From Beijerinckiaceae bacterium (GTDB lineage Bacteria > Pseudomonadota > Alphaproteobacteria > Rhizobiales > Beijerinckiaceae): a stretch of 34,433 bases of DNA. The stretch is from NCBI GenBank assembly GCA_019745195.1, contig JAIETL010000082.1, positions 1 to 34,433 on the forward strand. The letters are read 5' to 3'. The notes beneath the pieces were generated by a model. It was given only the letters and a program-made list of their open reading frames with translations, did no database searches and was not told the DNA's origin. Position numbers and translations under genes: made by a program. Positions 25,819 to 32,495 of the stretch are shown piece by piece. Every line of letters starts with the position of its first letter. Positions within the stretch are counted from its first letter, which is position 1.

Positions 25819-26550
25819 TCAGACCTTCTTGCGCCGGGTCAGCATGTTGAGCCCCTCGATCGCCGCCGAGAAGGCCATCGCCGCGTAGATGTAGCCCTTG
25901 GGCACATGCGCGCCGAACCCTTCGGCGATCAGCGTGCCGCCGATCATCAGCAGGAAGCCCAGCGCCAGCATCACGATGGTCGGGTTCTTTTCGATGAAGC
26001 GGGCCAGCGGATTGGCGGCCAGCAGCATGACGAGCACGGCGAAGACCACGGCGATGACCATCACCGGGACATGTTCGGTCATGCCGACGGCGGTGATGAT
26101 CGAATCGATCGAGAAAACGAGGTCGAGCAGCAGGATCTGCACGATCACGCCGCCGAAGGTGACGGTTGCAGCCCGGCCGCCGTCGAACACGTCGGGGCCA
26201 TGGTCGGGATCGACCTTGTGATGGATTTCCTTGGTCGCCTTCCAGACCAGGAAGAGGCCGCCGGCGATCAGGATCAGGTCGCGCCAGGAGAAGGCCTTTC
26301 CGAAGACCGAGAACACCGGCTCGGTCAGGGTGACGATGATCGCGACCGTCGATAGCAGGCCGAGCCGCAGCACCAGCGCCAGCCCGATGCCGATCTTGCG
26401 GCCGCGCTCGCGCTGATGCTCGGGCAGCTTGTTGGTCAGAATCGAGATGAAGATCAGATTGTCGATGCCAAGCACCACCTCCATGGCGATCAGTGCCCCG
26501 AGCGCCGCCCAGACGGCGGGGTCGGCGGCAAGCGTCATCAGATGGTCCAT
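25819..26550 (-). CDS. TerC-family integral membrane protein
   Basis: Inner-membrane protein of the TerC/Alx/YgdQ family, some members of which export manganese or other metals; 243 aa. About seven hydrophobic helices are visible. The two conserved acidic helix motifs are EVVLGIDNLIFISIL near the N-terminus and LDLVFSIDSIITAVGM in the middle, the signature of the inverted-repeat fold. NPLARFIEKNPTIVMLALGF and the basic tail LTRRKKV end it. ATG 26550 has a clear AGGAG six bases upstream on the minus strand. The substrate is unknown. No tellurite-resistance cluster is nearby, so a role in metal homeostasis is a family-level guess. Confidence 0.88.
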   Translation of the reverse strand: MDHLMTLAADPAVWAALGALIAMEVVLGIDNLIFISILTNKLPEHQRERGRKIGIGLALVLRLGLLSTVAIIVTLTEPVFSVFGKAFSWRDLILIAGGLFLVWKATKEIHHKVDPDHGPDVFDGGRAATVTFGGVIVQILLLDLVFSIDSIITAVGMTEHVPVMVIAVVFAVLVMLLAANPLARFIEKNPTIVMLALGFLLMIGGTLIAEGFGAHVPKGYIYAAMAFSAAIEGLNMLTRRKKV

Positions 26551-26668
26551 GGTGGCTCCTGATCTCAATGAAAAGGCGGGCGCCCGTCAGGGCGTCCGCC
26601 GTCAACCGAGACCCGACATGGATGTTCCCCAGCTCGCCCGCAAGGGTCGCCGAAAGACGCCGGCGACG

Positions 26669-26693
26669 AAAAAGGGGCCTCGCGGCCCCTTTC
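26669..26693 (-). terminator. Rho-independent terminator of secB
   Basis: A perfect 9-bp stem (AAAGGGGCC at 26671-26679, GGCCCCTTT at 26684-26692) around a TCGC loop. On the minus strand it ends in a run of five T, 26 bases beyond the secB stop. Confidence 0.85.
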
Positions 26694-26717
26694 ATGATGG
26701 TATCGTGAAGACGGCGC

Positions 26718-27209
26718 TCAGGCGTTCGGCGCGCCGGCCTGAAGCTCCTGCAGGCGCTGCTGGAAGAGCTGGGCGAAGTCGATCGGCGGCACATAGAAGG
26801 GCGGGAAGCCGCCGTTCTGCACCGCTTCGGCGATGATCTGCCGGGCGAAGGGGAAGAGCAGCCGGGCGCAGTCGATCACCAGCACGGGGTGGATGTGTTC
26901 CTCGGGCACGTTGAGAAGCCGGAACACGCCGCCATAGCTCAGGTCGAACGCGAAAAGCGTCTCGCCGCCGAGTTCGGCCTTGCCCTCGAGCCGCAGCACG
27001 GTCTCGTAGTCGTTCTCGCCGAGGCCGTTGCTGGAGACGTTGACCTGCAGCGACATCTGCGGGCCTGCTTGCGCCTCCTGCTGGCCGAGCGCGCGCGGCG
27101 CCTTGGGGTTCTCGAACGAGAAATCCTTGGTGTACTGGATCAGCGCGCTCATGCTCGGCGCGGCGTCGGCTGCGGCGGCTCCATTGCCGTTCGGAATGTC
27201 ATTGGCCAT
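26718..27209 (-). CDS. secB: Protein-export chaperone SecB
   Basis: Tetrameric cytosolic chaperone that keeps preproteins unfolded and hands them to SecA; 163 aa, usual length. Seen: ALIQYTKDFSFENPKAP (the family opening), QVNVSSNGLGENDYETVLRL, LFAFDLSYGGVFRL, EEHIHPVLVIDCARLLFPFA, QIIAEAVQNGGFPPFYVPPI and DFAQLFQQRL, in canonical order. Start ATG 27209 gives MANDIPNGNG; an ATG four codons upstream (27221) is possible. It diverges from timA across 289 bp that must hold both promoters, though I could not pick convincing -35/-10 pairs. secB is also part of the origin-proximal gene set in Caulobacter. Confidence 0.96.
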   Translation of the reverse strand: MANDIPNGNGAAAADAAPSMSALIQYTKDFSFENPKAPRALGQQEAQAGPQMSLQVNVSSNGLGENDYETVLRLEGKAELGGETLFAFDLSYGGVFRLLNVPEEHIHPVLVIDCARLLFPFARQIIAEAVQNGGFPPFYVPPIDFAQLFQQRLQELQAGAPNA

Positions 27210-27498
27210 CGGCGCCACCATCGGTCTGCAAGCTGTCTCTCGGGAAATCCCGGACTGCCCGAAAGCGCCCGGAACTGCGCACCGCGTTCCGGTGCAAGGC
27301 GGGCGTCGGCTATCATGGACGCCCGCGCGGCACAAGAAGCCCGCTTCACGAGGCAAGAGCGCTTCACAAGGAGAGGGGTGGATGTTACGAGCCTTGATCA
27401 CCATATGAGGCCCAGGCCACGGCCGAATGCCCTTGCGGAACCTTTTTCGCGAGGAGCCGTTGGCCAAACGGTTCTCTGGAGCTCCGGATCAGGTTTCG

Positions 27499-28227
27499 AT
27501 GCAAGATTTCGACATTAAGACCCTGTTCTTCCTGGCGCTTGCGGTCTTCGTCGCCTGGAAGCTCCGTTCGGTGCTCGGCCAGAAGACCGGCAGCGAGCAG
27601 CCGCCGGTCGATCCGTTCGCGCGCCGCGAGACTCCGCCGATGCGCCCGGACCAGTCCACGCCCGCCGATGGACGCCGCGACAACGTCATCCGCCTGCCCG
27701 GCGCCGCAGCAGATCCGGCGGCGCCCGTCGTGCCCGCGGCCGAGCGCTGGAAGGGCATCGCGCCGGCGGATTCGCCGGTCATCGCCGGCATCGAGGCGGT
27801 CGTCAAACAGGAGCCGTCCTTCGATCCCCATGAGTTCCTCGGCGGGGCCAAGGCGGCCTATGAGACGATCGTGACCGCTTTTGCGCGCGGCGACCGCAAG
27901 ACCCTCAAGGGTCTGCTCGCCAAGGAAGTTTATGACGGTTTCGAGTTGGCGATCAGCGAGCGCGAAAAGCGCGGCGAAAAGGCCGAGAGCAATTTCGTCT
28001 CGATCGACAAGGCCCAGATCATGGCCGTTGACGTGAAGGGCAAGACTGCGCAGGTGACGATCGCCTTCGATTCGCAGCTCATCAATGTCGTTCGCGATGC
28101 TCAGGGAGCGGTGGTCGACGGCAGCGCCGAGGCCGTGTCGGAGGTCAACGACATCTGGACCTTCTCGCGCCAGCTCGGCAGCCGCGATCCGAACTGGCTG
28201 CTGGTCGCGACCGAATCCGCTGCGTGA
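27499..28227 (+). CDS. Tim44-domain protein (TimA-like)
   Basis: Bacterial homologue of the mitochondrial import component Tim44; alphaproteobacterial members are called TimA and are membrane-anchored. The 242-aa product begins MQDFDIKTLFFLALAVFVAW, one N-terminal membrane helix, followed by a Pro-rich linker and the Tim44-like domain (from about FDPHEFLGGAKAAYETIVTA to the end). FARGDRKTLKGLLAKEVYDG and the closing SRDPNWLLVATES are typical. An upstream in-frame start at 27427 would add 24 residues ahead of the membrane helix; 27499 is preferred, with AGG seven bases before it. It overlaps mltA by four bases. The molecular role in bacteria is not well defined. Confidence 0.9.
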   Translation: MQDFDIKTLFFLALAVFVAWKLRSVLGQKTGSEQPPVDPFARRETPPMRPDQSTPADGRRDNVIRLPGAAADPAAPVVPAAERWKGIAPADSPVIAGIEAVVKQEPSFDPHEFLGGAKAAYETIVTAFARGDRKTLKGLLAKEVYDGFELAISEREKRGEKAESNFVSIDKAQIMAVDVKGKTAQVTIAFDSQLINVVRDAQGAVVDGSAEAVSEVNDIWTFSRQLGSRDPNWLLVATESAA

Positions 28228-29402
28228 TCCGTGGCGTCGGCTCCGTGCTGGCGCTGCTTTCGGGCCTCGCGTCCATGACCGGAGTCTTGGCGGATGCGCC
28301 GCCGCCGCTTCCTGCGGGTGCGCGCGCCGAACGCCTGTCACCTGACGAGATCGCGGGTTGGCGTGATGACGACCAACGCGCCGCCCTGTCGATCTTCGCG
28401 CGCGGCTGCGCGGCCAGCCCGCCCTTGCGCGCGGGCGCGAAGACGCCGCCGGGGCTGGAGGAGGCCTGCGCGGCTGCTGCTGCGGCGGCACGGCCCGGTC
28501 CTGCGAACCGCGACTCCATCCGCGCATTCTTCGAAACCCGTTTCAACTTTTGGCGCATCAGGCCTGCGGACGGCGCCACAGGCTTCATGACCGGTTATTT
28601 CGAGCCGGAGTTCGAGGGTTCGCTGACGCGCTCCGACGCATTCCCGACGCCGCTTTATGGCCGCCCCGCCGATCTCGTCACCCGCATGCCGGGCGACGAC
28701 TGGCCCGGCCTTGACGCAAGCCTGACCTCGGCGCGGCGCACGCCGGCCGGTCTCGAACCCTATCCAGACCGCACCGCGATCGAGACCGGCGCGCTCGACG
28801 GCCGGAATCTCGAGATCCTCTGGATGCGCGATCCGGTCGACCGCTTCGTGCTGCAGGTCCAGGGCTCGGGCCGCATCAGGCTGCCGGACGGCAAGGTCAC
28901 GCGGCTGGTCTATGCCGGCCGCAACGGCCATGCCTACACCTCGCTCGGCCGCGTGCTCAGCCAGCGCGAGGCGATCCCGCCCGAGCAGATGACGATGGAC
29001 CGGCTGATCGCGCGGCTGAAGGCCGATGCTGCCTTTGCCCGCGATCTGATCCGGCTCAATCGCTCCTTCGTTTTCTTTGCGCGGCGCGACGATCTCCCGC
29101 CCGACTCCGGGCCGATCGGCGGGGCGGGCCTGCCGCTGACGCCCCTGCGCTCGATCGCGATCGACCGGACGATCTGGCCCTATGGCCTGCCGGTCTGGAT
29201 CGACGCGACGATTCCGGGAGATGGCGGCGGCGCGGAGCGGCTGGCGAGATTGATGATCGCGCAGGACACCGGCTCGGCCATTCTCGGCCCGGCCCGCATG
29301 GACCTGTTCGTGGGCTCGGGCGCAAAGGCCGGCCACCGCGCCGGGCTGATCCGCCACCCGGTCGACTTCATCGTGCTTTGGCCACGCGGGGACAGGCGGT
29401 GA
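28224..29402 (+). CDS. mltA: Membrane-bound lytic murein transglycosylase A family (MltA)
   Basis: Lytic transglycosylase cleaving the MurNAc-GlcNAc bond of peptidoglycan with formation of a 1,6-anhydro product; 392 aa. The N-terminal signal region (VLALLSGLASMTGVLADA) has no clear lipobox Cys, so it may be a soluble periplasmic form. The MltA domain has GFMTGYFEPEFEGS, TPLYGRPADLV and the VLQVQGSGRIRL motif. The C-terminal 3D domain carries LPVWIDATIPG, AQDTGSAILGPARMDLFVGSG (catalytic Asp in MDLF) and HPVDFIVLWPR. It starts at a GTG overlapping the timA stop (GTGA) and itself ends in a GTGA overlap with the smr gene, so the three are translationally linked. Confidence 0.94.
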   Translation: MIRGVGSVLALLSGLASMTGVLADAPPPLPAGARAERLSPDEIAGWRDDDQRAALSIFARGCAASPPLRAGAKTPPGLEEACAAAAAAARPGPANRDSIRAFFETRFNFWRIRPADGATGFMTGYFEPEFEGSLTRSDAFPTPLYGRPADLVTRMPGDDWPGLDASLTSARRTPAGLEPYPDRTAIETGALDGRNLEILWMRDPVDRFVLQVQGSGRIRLPDGKVTRLVYAGRNGHAYTSLGRVLSQREAIPPEQMTMDRLIARLKADAAFARDLIRLNRSFVFFARRDDLPPDSGPIGGAGLPLTPLRSIAIDRTIWPYGLPVWIDATIPGDGGGAERLARLMIAQDTGSAILGPARMDLFVGSGAKAGHRAGLIRHPVDFIVLWPRGDRR

Positions 29403-29977
29403 CACCGCGGCGCAAGGGCAAGGTGCTGAGCGCAGCCGATATCGCGCTCTGGCGCGAAGTCGCGCGCTCGGTGAAGCCGCTGCCAGGCCGCGCGCCGCTC
29501 CCGCCGGAAGAGCCTGCGCCCATGCCGCCGGCGGCCGGCGATCGAGCTGCGCCGGCGATGACGCTGCCTGCGCAGGCGCTGCCGAACCTCGCGAAACCCG
29601 CAGCCCCGCCGCTCGCCCCGCTGGAGCGCCGCCTGCGCACCCAGCTCCGGCGCGGGCAGCAATCGGTCGAGGCGGTGATCGACCTGCACGGCATGCGGCA
29701 GGACGAGGCGCACCATGCCTTGCGCGCCTTCCTGCGCCGCGAGCAGGCGCGCGGCTGCAAGCTCGCACTGGTGGTCACGGGCAAAGGTGCGGCAGGGCTG
29801 GGCGCGGCCGGCGATGCCGTGTTCGGCGAGGAGCGCGGCGTGCTGAAGCGCAGCGTGCCGCACTGGCTTCGTCTGCCGGACCTCAGGCCGCTCGTCGTCG
29901 GTTTCGAGGAAGCCGAGCAGCGCCATGGCGGGTCGGGTGCCCTCTATATCCGCCTGCGCCGCAGCCGCGAGTTGTAA
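29399..29977 (+). CDS. Smr-domain protein
   Basis: Protein with a C-terminal Smr (small MutS-related) domain, a fold with nicking-nuclease or RNA-cleaving activity in characterised members; 192 aa. The N-terminal half is basic then Pro/Ala-rich (PLPPEEPAPMPPAAG). The Smr domain begins near residue 95 with AVIDLHGMRQDEAHHALRAF (DLHG motif), followed by LALVVTGKG (TGKG motif) and GGSGALYIRLRR. GTG 29399 overlaps the mltA stop and is preferred to the upstream TTG 29378. It is not attached to a MutS2. The xre gene starts four bases after its stop. The substrate is unknown. Confidence 0.92.
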   Translation: MTPRRKGKVLSAADIALWREVARSVKPLPGRAPLPPEEPAPMPPAAGDRAAPAMTLPAQALPNLAKPAAPPLAPLERRLRTQLRRGQQSVEAVIDLHGMRQDEAHHALRAFLRREQARGCKLALVVTGKGAAGLGAAGDAVFGEERGVLKRSVPHWLRLPDLRPLVVGFEEAEQRHGGSGALYIRLRRSREL

Positions 29978-29981
29978 GCCG

Positions 29982-30368
29982 ATGACGCCCTTCGGCCAGC
30001 GTGTGCGGGACTTGCGGGCGCAGCGCGGCGTCACGCTGGCGCAGATGGCCGACGCGCTGGGCGTGACGCCGGCCTATCTCTCGGCCCTCGAGCACGGCAA
30101 GCGCGGCCGGCCGACCTTCACGTTGATCCAAGGAGCGATCCATGTGCTCGGCGTGATCTGGGACGAAGCCGACGAACTGGTGCGCCTGGCCGATCTTTCC
30201 CATCCGCGCGTCGTCGTCGATACGGCCGGGCTGGAGCCCGAGGCGACCCTGCTCGCCAACCGCCTTGCCCGCGAGATCGGCGCGCTGGAGCCGGACATCC
30301 TGCGGCGGCTCTGCGCCGTGCTGGACGAGGCCTCGGCCAGCCGGATCGGGTCGGACAAGCCAGCTTGA
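29982..30368 (+). CDS. XRE-family helix-turn-helix regulator
   Basis: Small DNA-binding protein of 128 aa with a Cro/CI-type helix-turn-helix in the N-terminal half: GQRVRDLRAQRGVTLAQMAD, then ALGVTPAYLSALEHGKRG (recognition helix), then FTLIQGAIHVLGV. The C-terminal half (VDTAGLEPEATLLANRLARE onward) is a short helical region with no recognised ligand-binding fold. It begins four bases after the smr gene, completing a timA-mltA-smr-xre run; this neighbour set is conserved in Hyphomicrobiales. Its targets are unknown. Confidence 0.92.
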   Translation: MTPFGQRVRDLRAQRGVTLAQMADALGVTPAYLSALEHGKRGRPTFTLIQGAIHVLGVIWDEADELVRLADLSHPRVVVDTAGLEPEATLLANRLAREIGALEPDILRRLCAVLDEASASRIGSDKPA

Positions 30369-30434
30369 CCCCGCGACAGGCGGATGCGACACGCCGCCCA
30401 GCCTATCCTCATCCCATCAGCACGTGGACCGCCC

Positions 30435-31433
30435 ATGACCAGCTCGCGCACCGACGTCCTCGCTCTCGGCAACGCCATCGTCGACGTCATCGCCTCGGCG
30501 GAAGAGGATTTTCTGAAGGGCCATGGCCTGACCAAGGGCGCGATGGCGCTGATCGACGAGCCCCGCGCCGAGGCGCTCTACCGCGCCATGGGTCCGGGCA
30601 AGGTCATCTCGGGCGGCTCAGCCGCCAACACCATCGCGGGCCTTGCCTCCTTCGGGGGCAAGGGCGCTTTCATCGGCAAGGTGAAGGACGACGAACTCGG
30701 CAGGCTCTATCGCCATGATCTGACCTCGCTCGGCGTCTCTTTCGACACCGCCTTCGCGACGGAAGGCCCGGCCACGGCGCGCTCCTTCATCATCGTCACG
30801 CCCGATGGCGAGCGCACGATGAACACCTATCTCGGCGCCTGCCAGGGTCTGACCGTGGCCGATGTCGATCAAAAGGCCGTCGAGAACGCCGACATCATCT
30901 ATCTCGAAGGCTATCTCTGGGACCCGCCGGCGGCCAAGGACGCCTTCCGCAAGGCCTCCGAGATCGCCCACAAGGCCGGCGGCAAGGTCGCGATCACGCT
31001 GTCGGATTCCTTTTGCGTCGACCGCTACCGGGACGAATTCTTGGGCCTGGTGCGCAACCGCATGGTCGACATCGTCTTCGCCAACGAGCACGAGCTGAAG
31101 AGCCTGTATCAGGCGGCCTCGTTCGATGAGGCGCTGGCGGCGCTGCGGGCCGAGAACATCCTCGCTGTGGTGACGCGCTCGGAAAAGGGCGCTCTGGCCG
31201 TGACGCCGGACGGAATCGTCGAGGAGCCGGTGTTCCCGGTCGAGCGCGTGGTCGACGCCACCGGCGCGGGCGATCTCTTCGCGGCGGGCTTCCTGTTCGG
31301 CTTGACTTCTGGCCGCGAGGTTCGCGACTCGCTGCGCCTCGGCGCGTTGGCGGCGGCCGAGATCATCAGCCATGTCGGCGCGCGGCCGGATGTGAACCTG
31401 AAGGTTCTGGCGGGGAACGAAGGGCTGCTGTGA
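30435..31433 (+). CDS. PfkB-family carbohydrate/nucleoside kinase, probably adenosine kinase type
   Basis: Ribokinase-fold kinase, 332 aa. Seen: DVLALGNAIVDVIASA at the N-terminus, the PfkB signature-1 region GGSAANTIAGLASFGGKGAF, the lid strands TARSFIIVTPDGERTMNTYLG, and signature 2 VVDATGAGDLFAAGFLFGL with the catalytic Asp and anion hole. FANEHELKSLY and VVTRSEKGALAV are also typical. The annotation adenosine kinase is common for this subgroup in Hyphomicrobiales, but the substrate cannot be proven from motifs. ATG 30435 gives MTSSRTDVLALGN; the frame is open upstream to 30384 without a better start. A palindromic element follows the stop. Confidence 0.88.
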   Translation: MTSSRTDVLALGNAIVDVIASAEEDFLKGHGLTKGAMALIDEPRAEALYRAMGPGKVISGGSAANTIAGLASFGGKGAFIGKVKDDELGRLYRHDLTSLGVSFDTAFATEGPATARSFIIVTPDGERTMNTYLGACQGLTVADVDQKAVENADIIYLEGYLWDPPAAKDAFRKASEIAHKAGGKVAITLSDSFCVDRYRDEFLGLVRNRMVDIVFANEHELKSLYQAASFDEALAALRAENILAVVTRSEKGALAVTPDGIVEEPVFPVERVVDATGAGDLFAAGFLFGLTSGREVRDSLRLGALAAAEIISHVGARPDVNLKVLAGNEGLL

Positions 31434-31448
31434 GGCGCGCCGCGTGTT

Positions 31449-31606
31449 CCCTTCTCCCCTTGCGGGAGAAGGTGGCGCGCAGCGCCGGATGAGGGGTGGT
31501 CGCGGCCTCTCCGAATATTTCGGCCGTTGCTTGATGAGACGGCGCAGTGCGACCCCTCATCCGTCTCGGCTTCGCCGATCCACCTTCTCCCGCAAGGGGA
31601 GAAGGG
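31449..31606. repeat. Paired-arm palindromic element, copy 2
   Basis: The left arm starts CCCTTCTCCCCTTGCGGGAG and runs to GGATGAGGGGT. The inverted right arm runs from ACCCCTCATCCG to CTCCCGCAAGGGGAGAAGGG. The stretch between them ends in GCGCAGTGCG. The arms match those at 7613-7771 closely, while the central stretch differs except for its GCGCAGTGC end. It fills most of the gap between the convergent PfkB and PNPOx-like genes and may end both transcripts. Confidence 0.88.
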
Positions 31607-31627
31607 AAGCGCGCCTCCGTCGCCCTC

Positions 31628-32314
31628 TCAGTACAGCGTCGCCTTGACCCGCTCCGGCAGCGCCTTGTCGTAAGTCTCCCCGTCAAACGTCTCGACCGCG
31701 TCGTTCTTCGCCGTGATGTTGCGCAGGATCGCGCCGGCGCTCGGCACGTCGCCCTTGGCGACATGCGCCGCCGGGTTCCAGAGGTCGGCGCGCACCACCG
31801 CGCGCGAGCACTGGAAGTACACCCGCTCGACATGGACGACGATGACGCAGGCCGGCAGCTTTCCGGCCATCTCGAACGACGCACACAACCCAGGGTCGTC
31901 GGATAGCTCTGCCCTTCCGTTCACGCGCAATGTCTCGCCGTGACCGGGGATCAGGAAGAGCATTCCGACTCTCGGGTCGGACAGGATATTCTTCAACGAA
32001 TCCAGACGGTTATTGCCTCTTCTGTCCGGAATCAGCAGCGTTTTGGCGTCCCGGATCCGCACAAAGCCCGGCTGATCCCCGCGCGGCGAGCAATCCAGGC
32101 CGTCCGGACCGCTGGTCGCGAGCAGCATGAAGGGCGACGCCTCGATCAGCGGCCCGTAATTCTCGTCGACATGGTCGATCTCCTTGTGGATCGAGGCCGG
32201 CGCGGGCGGATTTGGGTAGAGCGCCGAGAGGGCGGCGAGGGAGGTGATGGCGTGGCCAACCATGTCGATCTCCGAGAGGCGATAAGTCTCGACTATTCGA
32301 AGCTCGGTTTGCAT
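31628..32314 (-). CDS. Pyridoxamine 5'-phosphate oxidase-like FMN-binding protein
   Basis: A split-barrel flavin protein of the PNPOx superfamily; 228 aa. Seen: the barrel opening LIEASPFMLLATSGPDGLDC, SPRGDQPGFVRI, TLLIPDRRGNNRLDSLKNIL (phosphate-contact Arg/Asn region), VGMLFLIPGHGETLRVNGRA and VVHVERVYFQCSRAV. The C-terminus WNPAAHV differs from true PdxH, so it is more likely one of the general PNPOx-like reductases or haem/flavin-handling proteins than the vitamin B6 enzyme. ATG 32314 was chosen because the frame further upstream translates the palindromic repeat at 32326-32401 (CERSEAIQS), a known source of spurious N-terminal extensions. ATG 32263 is also possible. Confidence 0.82.
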   Translation of the reverse strand: MQTELRIVETYRLSEIDMVGHAITSLAALSALYPNPPAPASIHKEIDHVDENYGPLIEASPFMLLATSGPDGLDCSPRGDQPGFVRIRDAKTLLIPDRRGNNRLDSLKNILSDPRVGMLFLIPGHGETLRVNGRAELSDDPGLCASFEMAGKLPACVIVVHVERVYFQCSRAVVRADLWNPAAHVAKGDVPSAGAILRNITAKNDAVETFDGETYDKALPERVKATLY

Positions 32315-32325
32315 GCCAGCCCATT

Positions 32326-32401
32326 CGTCATTGCGAGCGAAGCGAAGCAATCCAGAGGTTTGCGCGAGACTCTGGATTGCTTCGCTGCGCTCGCAATGAC
32401 G
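32326..32401. repeat. Long near-perfect hairpin repeat upstream of the PNPOx-like gene
   Basis: The left arm 32326-32357 (CGTCATTGCGAGCGAAGCGA on) and right arm 32370-32401 are 32 bases each, pair with one mismatch, and enclose a 12-base loop. The sequence type CATTGCGAGCGAAGCGAAGC is widespread between genes in Bradyrhizobium and relatives. It separates the PNPOx-like gene from the pnp terminator. Confidence 0.9.
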
Positions 32402-32423
32402 GCAAGGTTCGCCCTGAACGAAA

Positions 32424-32451
32424 ACGCCCCGCATCCTGCGATGCGGGGCGT
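32424..32451 (-). terminator. Rho-independent terminator of pnp
   Basis: A perfect 11-bp stem (ACGCCCCGCAT at 32424-32434, ATGCGGGGCGT at 32441-32451) with a six-base loop, followed on the minus strand by TTTCGTT. It lies 45 bases past the pnp stop codon. Confidence 0.85.
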
Positions 32452-32453
32452 CG

Positions 32454-32469
32454 TGATTCACGTGAAACG
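32454..32469. other. parS: parS-like ParB-binding site 5 (14/16)
   Basis: TGATTCACGTGAAACG, 14 of 16 positions matching the parS consensus, lies between the pnp stop and its terminator. It is identical to the minus-strand reading of site 3 (17095-17110). Like site 1, it abuts a hairpin terminator. Confidence 0.6.
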
Positions 32470-32495
32470 CAAAGCGTCTCACATGCGCGCAAGCC

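Noticed and set aside
30416..30430. CACGTGG before the PfkB gene as parS-like
   Set aside because: Only the core is shared and the right flank is GACC, not AAAC.
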